From Planctomycetales bacterium (GTDB taxonomy: Bacteria > Planctomycetota > SBBH01): a stretch of 9,027 nt of DNA. A program made the position numbers and the translations under genes. The stretch spans positions 1-9,027 of the forward strand of contig SBBH01000232.1 in the NCBI GenBank assembly GCA_005239795.1, written 5' to 3'. The notes beneath the pieces were generated by a model. The model was not told the origin of the DNA. It saw nothing but the letters and a program-made list of their open reading frames with translations, and ran no database searches. This document shows, one piece after another, positions 1 to 5,476 of the stretch (position 1 is its first letter; the number at the start of each line of letters is the position of its first letter).

Positions 1-98
1 AAAGGCGCCTGCGTCGCTTCTGCAAGGCACGACGCCATTGGAAATCTTTGGCTCATGTCAGAGGCGTCCTAGATTAAGTTGGCGGCAATGAAGATAAA

Positions 99-176
99 GG
101 GGTCAAGTCTCGTTTATAATATTTAGCGCCCCTTGATGGCAGTCATTCCCTGAAGGGGATACTTCATAAAAAACCC
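99..176 (-). mobile_element. Possible remnant of an IS200/Y1-type (REP-associated) transposase element
   Basis: On the minus strand this stretch reads a short peptide containing WVFYEVSPSGNDCHQGAL. It resembles the N-terminal Y-H-V-x-x-R-G-N-[DE]-R motif of Y1 (HUH) transposases of the REP-associated family, with the key His and Arg replaced by Glu and Ser. It runs straight into AAACGAGACTTGACCCC and a TGA stop. The GACTTGACCCC string resembles sequence I remember near such transposase genes in many environmental genomes. No catalytic HUH motif or downstream Tyr is present, so at most this is a scar. The assignment rests on motif memory and is weak. Confidence 0.28.
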
Positions 177-241
177 AAGCGGTCGCTCTTGATGCGGCCC
201 TTCCGGCGGTCGCTGAAGATGCTCGGGTGACAACAGAAACG

Positions 242-359
242 GACGAAACCCGGAACCCCGTAGCCCGTCTTCCGAAACCCGAGATTCGTAATCGTCCGTT
301 TCCGATCAGGAAACGGGATTCGTCCTTTGCCGTTCGGGATTCCGAGTGCGGGTTTCGTC
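242..359. repeat. Long imperfect inverted repeat of GAAACCC/GGGTTTC units
   Basis: The outer arms GACGAAACCCG (242-252) and CGGGTTTCGTC (349-359) are perfect 11-bp reverse complements. An inner imperfect pair is CCGAAACCCGA (272-282) with TCGGGATTCCG (334-344). The centre is a perfect 8-bp hairpin, CCGTTTCC-GATCA-GGAAACGG (296-316). GATTCGT occurs twice as a direct repeat (283-289, 317-323). The nested build suggests a structured intergenic repeat or a miniature mobile element inserted downstream of ssrA. No T-run follows any of the stems, so it does not look like a simple intrinsic terminator on either strand. Confidence 0.55.
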
Positions 360-386
360 GGGAAGACTCCACGCCGCACGCAAAAA

Positions 387-739
387 TGGTGGAGGCGGGG
401 GGAATTGCACCCCCGTCCGCGGGCCGCTCCCGGAAAGCCTCTACGCTCATAGTCTGTCTTTTGTTGTCGCCTTGAAGTCCCCGGCAGACAGGGTCCTTCG
501 CGGCCGTCCTCCGGAATAGATCTCGCTCGTCACCCCCGTAGGCGCGGGATCGGAGCCAGCCTGCTTTGGTCGTCGGTCCGGGCCGTGCAGGCCCAACCCG
601 GTCGACGTCGCCGCGCTTAGGCGGCGAGTGCCAGCTGAGGCTTGGCAGTTGTTTTTTTGCCGGATGATTTACGAGGCCCACCGGCGTCCTCGGAGCGCCA
701 CCTTCCCTTCACGGTCCACGTCGAATCTATTTCGCCCCC
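387..739 (-). ncRNA. ssrA: tmRNA (transfer-messenger RNA), one-piece
   Basis: tmRNA rescues ribosomes stalled on broken mRNAs: it is charged with alanine, enters the A site with SmpB, and adds a tag that marks the product for proteolysis. The RNA begins GGGGGCGAAATAGATTCGACG, the conserved tmRNA 5' motif, and ends CCCCCCGCCTCCACCA with the CCA encoded. The seven-pair acceptor stem is GGGGGCG (739-733) with CGCCTCC (397-391), including a G-U third pair, the identity element for alanyl-tRNA synthetase. The T arm is GGGGG-TGCAATT-CCCCC. The tag frame ends LALAA-stop, and the stop lies in the loop of a CGCCGC/GCGGCG hairpin, as expected for helix 5. The length of 353 nt is usual for a one-piece tmRNA. 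The 5' half is not permuted. I am very sure of this call. Confidence 0.96.
617..661 (-). CDS. tmRNA proteolysis tag reading frame (14 aa)
   Basis: The frame inside ssrA reads GKKTTAKPQLALAA followed by TAA (617-619). The resume codon is taken as GGC (661-659) because an A lies four bases upstream, matching the conserved -4 A, and because known tags usually start with Ala or Gly; TCC or TCA just upstream cannot be excluded. The C-terminal LAA is the ClpXP recognition end. With the alanine carried by tmRNA itself, the appended tag would be A-GKKTTAKPQLALAA. It has three lysines and no acidic residue, unlike the acidic E. coli tag ANDENYALAA. Confidence 0.8.
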   Translation of the reverse strand, partial: GKKTTAKPQLALAA

Positions 740-757
740 TTTCGAGGTTAGTATAAC
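740..757 (-). promoter_or_regulatory. ssrA promoter, extended -10 element
   Basis: Read on the minus strand, TGTTATACTAACC precedes the tmRNA 5' end. TATACT (755-750) matches the sigma-70 -10 consensus in five of six positions, and the TG one base before it makes an extended -10. The element ends 10 nt before the mature tmRNA 5' base, which leaves room for the short leader that RNase P removes. I see no good -35 box at the usual spacing, which fits an extended -10 promoter. Confidence 0.55.
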
Positions 758-838
758 ACGGAGCGGGTGCCGGGCGCCGCGTTCCGGCCGGCATCGCGCC
801 TCGGCTGGCGGCACCAGGATGAGGGAAAGTGGGACCCA

Positions 839-1555
839 ATGCGTTTAGTTCAAATCGCCCAATCCATTGAGGAGACCCCGGTCTGGCGCGCTTCGGCGCT
901 CGTCATTGATGTCATCCGGTTCTCCGGGACCGTGTGCGCCCTGGCGCGCGCGGGGCGCCGCATCGTCCGGATCTACGAGACGCCGCAGGCGCTTTCCCGC
1001 GGCATCGTCCGCTTTCCCGAGGCCGATATTTTTTCGGAATTGGACCTCGGGCCTGCGCTTCCGACGCTGGGAACGCCTCCCGGGGAGGCGCTCGCACGGT
1101 TTGACAATTCGCCTCACGCGGCGCTCGATCCCTCCCGCGCCGTGCGGCCGGCGCTCGTGGTGACGGGCTCGGGGGCCCGCGCGATAGCGGCCTGTGCCAA
1201 GGCCTCGCGGATTTTGATCGGGGGGTTCTGCAATTTCACGGAAGCTCTCTCGTGTCTTAGAAAACTCGATGACGATTTGCTGATCGTCCCGGCGGCCTTG
1301 GCGCACGTGCCGGTCCCCGTGGGAGGCCAGCGGATTGAGGACGAAGCCTGTTCAGAGGCGTTCCGGGAGGCGCTCGCCGGCCGCGCCCAGCCGGAGAAAT
1401 ACCTGGCCTCCCTTTGGGTCTCAGAGCGCCCGGCACAGTTCAGGAGTTATCGGCCCGCCGATCAGGATCGCGATCTCTCGCTCTGTCTGTCGCTTGATTT
1501 GCTCCCGGTCGTGCCGCGGATTCATCTGGAGGACGGCGTGGGGATCGTCTGTTGA
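839..1555 (+). CDS. ComB-family protein (2-phosphosulfolactate phosphatase-like)
   Basis: The 238-residue product resembles the ComB family (PF04029), Mg-dependent acid phosphatases. In methanogens ComB removes phosphate from 2-phosphosulfolactate in coenzyme M synthesis; most bacterial members have no proven role. Family hallmarks seen in order are ALVIDVIRFSGTV (about 20-32, with the D24-x-x-R27 signature), GE...FDNSP (82-92), VVTGSGARAI (107-116, where the family usually has T-x-N-G-T), GGFCNFTEAL (128-137) and QRIEDEA (164-170). No signal peptide or membrane segment is visible, so it should be cytosolic. The ATG at 839 is chosen because it puts the DVIR motif about 25 residues in, the usual place; an in-frame ATG at 767 would add a low-complexity leader reaching towards the ssrA promoter. 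A GAGGG at 821-825 is a distant ribosome site. It is divergent from ssrA. The family is fairly sure, the substrate is not. Confidence 0.78.
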   Translation: MRLVQIAQSIEETPVWRASALVIDVIRFSGTVCALARAGRRIVRIYETPQALSRGIVRFPEADIFSELDLGPALPTLGTPPGEALARFDNSPHAALDPSRAVRPALVVTGSGARAIAACAKASRILIGGFCNFTEALSCLRKLDDDLLIVPAALAHVPVPVGGQRIEDEACSEAFREALAGRAQPEKYLASLWVSERPAQFRSYRPADQDRDLSLCLSLDLLPVVPRIHLEDGVGIVC

Positions 1556-1728
1556 GGGGCGTTTACGGGATCCCCCCGTAGGGTAAGATAAAATCCCGAA
1601 GAGGAGGGGCCATCTTTTCGGCTGCCGCGCCGCCGAAAAAGCCGCTTCCTACGCCGACTGACGGGCGCTTTCCGGATGGCCGGACCGCTTGCCGCAACGT
1701 TCCGTGGGGGATAGAGTTTCGTCCACTT

Positions 1729-2460
1729 GTGGGACGCTTTTCCTGGTTGGCTGCCCCCAAATCCACGCGGTTCTACGGGTCAATCTCGGAACGGGACCAT
1801 TTCCATGCCGCCGCCGCGCGCTTTGTGGGATCGTTCCCCGCACGCGCGCGGCTTCTCGATATCGGCACGGGATACCGCCGCTGGCGCCAAGGCGTCGTGA
1901 ACGTGGACTTGAGGCTTTACCCAGAGACCGATGTCGTGGCAGACGCGCACCAACTTCCCTTTGCGGACGGAGTTTTCGACGGTGTGATTCTGCAAGGGGT
2001 TCTGGCCTATCTGGCCGACCCCAAAGATTGTGCGGCGGAGGTGGCCCGGGTCTTGAAACCCCGCGGACGCGTCTACGCCGACGAGAACTTCTTCTACCCC
2101 GACGATCCTTGGGACGCCGACCTAGGGCTCGCGCAGAAATGGCGCTTTACAGCGGCAGGGTTCGCAGCGCTCTTTGCAGGGGCAGGGTTCGAAGAGGAGT
2201 CGTCAGGTCCCGCGATGGGGCCGGCGAGCGCCTTCGTGCTGGCTTTGCGCTGGATCCTGGCGCTTCTTTTGTCACTTGGTTCAATGCGCCTTTTCAAAGG
2301 GGCGTGGCACGTAACCGGGTGGGTGGTCTTCCCTCTGAAATATCTCGATCTCCTACTCTTCGAGCGGATGGCGCTCGCGCGCTTCGCGGCTGGAAATTGC
2401 TTCTACCATGGAAAAAAGCGCTCTAATTCGTCGCCCAGGGGAGGGTCTCCCGCCGGATAA
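1729..2460 (+). CDS. Class I SAM-dependent methyltransferase with hydrophobic C-terminal half
   Basis: The 243-residue product is a Methyltransf_11-type enzyme, transferring a methyl group from S-adenosylmethionine. Motif I is LLDIGTG (42-48), with the acidic residue of motif II at VNVDLR (57-62). DVVADAHQLPF (68-78), FDGVILQGVLAYL (83-95) and RVLKPRGRVY complete the Rossmann-fold signature. After about residue 150 comes a strongly hydrophobic stretch (ASAFVLALRWILALLLSL, then GWVVFPLKYLDLLL), suggesting attachment to the membrane or a lipid-like substrate. The start is a GTG without a clear ribosome site. The frame stays open upstream with no better start, so the N-terminus is uncertain, although the motifs sit at normal distances from it. 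A 173-bp gap separates it from the ComB-like gene. Its last 38 bases overlap the end of the opposing gene. The substrate is unknown. Confidence 0.8.
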   Translation: MGRFSWLAAPKSTRFYGSISERDHFHAAAARFVGSFPARARLLDIGTGYRRWRQGVVNVDLRLYPETDVVADAHQLPFADGVFDGVILQGVLAYLADPKDCAAEVARVLKPRGRVYADENFFYPDDPWDADLGLAQKWRFTAAGFAALFAGAGFEEESSGPAMGPASAFVLALRWILALLLSLGSMRLFKGAWHVTGWVVFPLKYLDLLLFERMALARFAAGNCFYHGKKRSNSSPRGGSPAG

Positions 2461-4605
2461 AGAAGAACTCATTGTAAGGGCGGTCATCGGTGATCCGGGC
2501 TTCCGGCTCGGTCGCCGTGAGGGCGGCGATCGGGAGTTCGCTTGCGAGCATTTTCGAAAAGATTCCTTCGGCGGTTTCTCCCGGGCTCCATTCCAAGAGG
2601 TCCCGCGCGGCCGCTTTCGGCAGGCGCGCAGCCAAGTCCGCCGCGTTGCCGAGGAGGACCGGGTTTTCAGATGCCAAGAAATGGTACCCCCATCCGTGCA
2701 TCGAGCGGAAGGTTCGGACATGCGGGAAGCTTTCCGCGAGCGACCGCGCTACGGACGCCGTGATCCGGGCCTCCCCCCCTGGGAACCATTGTAAGAAGAC
2801 GCCACCTGGCGCCAGGCGCCGGCGCACGAGGGCATAGAATTCCATCGAATAGAGGAGGCTCGATCCAGACGATTCCACCGGGGGAGGCGGGTCGACGGTG
2901 ATGATGTTGTAGCGCGCCTCTACGCGTTTCAGGAAGCGCCTCCCGTCGTCAACGACGATCCGGCCGTTGGGCTGCGCCAGGATCATTCCTGTATCGTCGA
3001 AAAAGTCGCCAAATGCCGCCTTGACACTCGGGACAAGTTCCACGGCACTGACGTTCATCCCCTCCCAGGTAAGGAACGACCGGTAAGTGGTTCCCATCCC
3101 GAAGCAGATGACGAGAGCCTCGCGAGGCTTTTCCACGAGGCAGGCGGCCGGAAAATGCGCCATGCACTTGGTGATGGGAGTGAGGAACGTCATCTTGATG
3201 CCATTGACGAAGAGCGTCTTCTCGCGCCCCTGGCCGCAGGTGACGACCGTGGCGACGTGGTCACGCCGGATGACGCCGTCGGCGAAAAGAGGAGAAAGTC
3301 GTTCCTCGTAGCTGACGTTTATGAAAAGGGCGCTTGCGAGAAATCCGCACGCCAGGATCCCGGCAGACAGGCGTACGCCCGCTGGGGTCCTGCGCGCCTG
3401 GGCAGCGAAGAATGCTAGGAAGGGGAGCGCGAACAGAATGAGCGACACCTTTGCCCCCACGGTCGGCAGCAGGAGGTAGGAGGCGGTCAGAGGTCCCAGG
3501 ATGCTTCCCACGACGTTCAGGGCGTAGGCCCGTCCCGCACGGGCCGGTTCTCCCTGCCCCACGGCGTCGACGAGAAGTGGCGTGAGGTATCCCAAGAAGC
3601 CGCAGAAGAGCATGATGCTTGTTAGGGCGACGCGGTAGTTCAGGTTGTAGCGCGGGTCGTTCAGGAGGATCGGAAGGAAGGAGGCCGCGGCGAGGCCCGC
3701 CAAGAGGGTCCCGGAGGAGATCGGGCGGCCACGCCGAAGGTGCCGCCGGTAGAGCCAGGACCCGGCCGCTGTCGCCACGAGGTACGCGAAGAGAAGCTGG
3801 GCAAACGCATAGACGAAGGTCGAGAGGACTGGGGTGAAGAGGCGCGCCCAGACGACCTCCATTCCCATGGAGGAAAGTCCCGTCGTGAAGAGAAGTGTCC
3901 GGCAAACAGTTGGGGAAAGGCCGTCCGCGACCGAAGGCGCGACCGCCGCCACCGCCGCCGGCGCGGGGCCCGCGCAGCGGGCGGACGCAACGGCCAGCAA
4001 CGCTATAAGGATATTCAGGGCGCTTCCCAGGTGAAGGGTGCGTTGGAGCCCCAGGAGCTCGACGAGGAAGTAGACGGTGACAATCGTTCCGGCGACCGCC
4101 CCCAAGACGTTCGCCTGATAAAGAAAGCTGAACCCCGTGCGTTCCTCCTTCAGGTGGGCCATCATGAGGGGGAACGTCGCCCCCATGGCGACACACCACG
4201 GGAAGATTGACCCTGCAATGATGAGGGCCGATTGGATCAGGTACGTGGGCGAGTCGGAGGTCCCGGAGGCGAACAGCAGCCCTTCCCCCCGGACGAATAG
4301 GTGCGGCACGATGATCCCCCCAGGCCGATCAACGCTTCCGCCAGACCGTAGAGCGTCAGAGGAGCAAGTCCCAACCGGCTGGAGAAAAACGTGGCGGCCT
4401 TCGCTCCGCCCCAGGAGCCGACTGAGAGCCCCAGCATGAAGACGGAGATCACCACCGACAGCACCGGTGTGATGACGCCGAAAGAGGCAAATGCCAGACG
4501 GGTCCAGACCACCTGGTAGAGGAGCCCGCAGAAGCCGGAGACGAAGAAGAAGGCCCAGGGAAGCGCGTGCATTGCTTGGAAACGGGCATTCTCGCCGGCG
4601 CGCAT
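2423..4605 (-). pseudogene. Frameshifted fused membrane transporter-like / spermidine synthase-like protein
   Basis: Read with one frame correction, this gives a 727-residue protein of the fused MFS/spermidine-synthase type. The N-terminal two thirds is polytopic and made of two similar halves: SGFCGLLYQVVWTRL near residue 24-37 is echoed by TGLSSMGMEVVWARL around 237-251. The C-terminal third is a spermidine-synthase-like Rossmann domain with FVNGIKMTFLTP (about 465), LVICFGMGTTYRSF (about 495) and VDPPPPVESSGSSLLYS (572 on). The second Asp of the usual D-[ST]-[ST]-D-P signature is missing (D572-PPPP), so aminopropyl transfer is doubtful. The first part (ATG at 4605, AAGGG about 10 nt upstream) is in one frame to codon 97. 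All later homology is in the -1 frame from 4315. Uncorrected, only a 122-residue product would form. An assembly error, a real pseudogene or -1 frameshifting are all possible. Confidence 0.75.
4315..4321 (-). other. Frameshift point at a G6 run (G_GGG_GGA)
   Basis: In the starting frame the codons are CTG GGG GGA TCA, giving Leu-Gly-Gly-Ser and a stop at 4237. The conserved continuation IIVPHLF... is in the -1 frame (ATC ATC GTG from 4315). One extra G in the run of six, or a -1 slip, restores the reading. The seven bases fit the X_XXY_YYZ form of a slippery site in the right frame. Homopolymer runs are also the commonest place for sequencing errors, so I favour an error or a true mutation over programmed slippage. 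Confidence 0.8.
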
Positions 4606-4639
4606 GGCGGCACAACCCTTTTTTCCCCGGATCCGTCGC

Positions 4640-4668
4640 TTGTCTAGCCAGGACCTCCCTGGTAGAGT
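4640..4668 (+). promoter_or_regulatory. Possible sigma-70 promoter for the glycosyltransferase run, with palindrome in the spacer
   Basis: TTGTCT (4640-4645) and TAGAGT (4663-4668) each match their consensus in four of six positions and are 17 bp apart, the ideal spacing. The 3' part of the spacer is an inverted repeat, CCAGG-ACCTC-CCTGG (4648-4662), which would be well placed for a repressor. This site lies 86 bp before the ATG of the first GT2 gene and in the gap between divergent genes, where a promoter is expected. The match is modest, so this is tentative. Confidence 0.3.
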
Positions 4669-4754
4669 TTCGAGGCATCCGTGAAATCTCGCGGACCGAT
4701 CCTTTCTCCGTCGCGCAGGAGCCGGCCCCTGGCGGGGCGCACCGGCGCTCACTG

Positions 4755-5459
4755 ATGTGGGACGGGACCACGGTCTCCGCTGTTTTTCCCGCCTACAACG
4801 AGGAGGCTAACATCGAGGCTGCTGTCCGCGATTTCGCATCCCTGGGCTGGATCGACGAGATCCTTGTCGTGGACAACCGCTCGATGGACCGAACAGCGGC
4901 CTTGGCTGCCGCGGCCGGAGCGCGCGTGGTGCGCGAGGAGAGGCCCGGATTCGGCTCGGCCCTGCGCCGAGGGCTCGCGGAGGCCCAGGGGGAGATCGTC
5001 ATCCTGTGTGAACCTGACGGGACGTTCGCCGCGAGCGACATGACGAAATTCATGGCCTACGCCGATGATTTCGACATGGTTTGCGGGACCCGGACCACGA
5101 AAGAGCTGATCTGGCAAGGGGCCAACATGGGGTGGTTCCTGCGCACGGGGAACGTCATTGTCGCGAAGCTTCTCCAGATCCTCCACGGGGGACCGTCTCT
5201 GTCCGATTGCGGATGCACGTATCGCATGATCCGCCGGCCCGCTTATCTGCAGATTCGGAGCGACCTAACCGTGGATGGATCGCATTTCCTTCCCGAGATG
5301 GTGATCGCGGCGCTGGCTCGCGGGATCCGAGTCGTCGAGATCCCCGTCAATTACAAGCGCCGCATCGGCACGTCCAAGATCACGGGGAGTTGGAAGGGAA
5401 CCCTCAAGACGGGCCTGCATATGATTCTTCTCATCCTGGGTCGGCGGGTGGGTTTTTGA
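4755..5459 (+). CDS. GT2 glycosyltransferase, DPM/DPG-synthase-like
   Basis: The 234-residue product belongs to the dolichyl/polyprenyl-phosphate sugar synthase type of GT-A fold family 2. Such enzymes move a sugar from a nucleotide donor onto a polyprenyl phosphate on the cytosolic face. Motifs seen: VSAVFPAYNEEANI (7-20), EILVVDNRSMDRT (35-47), RPGFGSALRRGL (63-74), the metal-site motif as CEPDGTF (E86-P-D88), and SDCGCTYRMIRR in the later third. No transmembrane helices follow, so it is the short, soluble form. The ATG at 4755 is used because the conserved first strand begins five residues later and upstream sequence in this frame is low-complexity and overlaps the divergent gene. No strong ribosome site is seen. 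It is followed 17 bp later by a GT-C enzyme that would use a lipid-linked sugar, so the two probably act in sequence (inference). The sugar is unknown. Confidence 0.87.
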   Translation: MWDGTTVSAVFPAYNEEANIEAAVRDFASLGWIDEILVVDNRSMDRTAALAAAAGARVVREERPGFGSALRRGLAEAQGEIVILCEPDGTFAASDMTKFMAYADDFDMVCGTRTTKELIWQGANMGWFLRTGNVIVAKLLQILHGGPSLSDCGCTYRMIRRPAYLQIRSDLTVDGSHFLPEMVIAALARGIRVVEIPVNYKRRIGTSKITGSWKGTLKTGLHMILLILGRRVGF

Positions 5460-5476
5460 GGCGTCTTCCAGGAGGG

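Larger units (their letters stand above)
1..386. other. Intergenic region downstream of ssrA, no gene seen
   Basis: No open frame here looks like a real protein; the frames present are short, arginine/proline-rich and change character along their length. The stretch holds a possible transposase remnant (about 99-176), a 9-bp direct repeat GCGGTCGCT (179-187 and 207-215) and a long imperfect inverted repeat (242-359), all listed or discussed separately. The run TTTTT on the minus strand directly after the tmRNA CCA end is not preceded by a local GC-rich hairpin of its own, so I do not call an intrinsic terminator for ssrA. Confidence 0.6.

Noticed and set aside
387..417. Phage or island attachment site at the tmRNA 3' end
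   Set aside because: The tmRNA 3' end is a common target, but I found no second copy of it in the window and no integrase gene.
103..681. A 192-codon minus-strand frame covering ssrA and its flank
   Set aside because: Most of it is the tmRNA gene read as protein. The RNA call is far better supported.
1562..1589. TTTACG - 16 bp - TAAGAT as a promoter for the first methyltransferase gene
   Set aside because: Both boxes match only four of six bases and the spacer holds a small TACGGG/CCCGTA hairpin. With more than 130 bp to the uncertain GTG start, I could not separate it from chance.
1614..1641. Hairpin CTTTTCGGC...GCCGAAAAAG taken as a terminator
   Set aside because: The T-run precedes and the A-run follows the GC stem on both strands, the reverse of an intrinsic terminator.
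3261..4199. A 312-codon minus-strand frame within the membrane-spermidine synthase gene
   Set aside because: It is a shadow frame in GC-rich coding sequence, with Pro/Arg/Gly-biased composition and no domain. The other frame carries transmembrane helices and family motifs.
4491..4754. Extended N-terminus of the first GT2 gene
   Set aside because: The extra sequence is Arg-rich without homology and overlaps the start of the divergent gene. The conserved first beta-strand follows directly after the ATG at 4755.
5081..5476. N-terminal extension of the GT-C gene to an ATG at 5081
   Set aside because: The added residues are low-complexity, Arg/Asp/Pro-rich, and lie wholly inside the GT2 gene, whose conserved motifs occupy the other frame.
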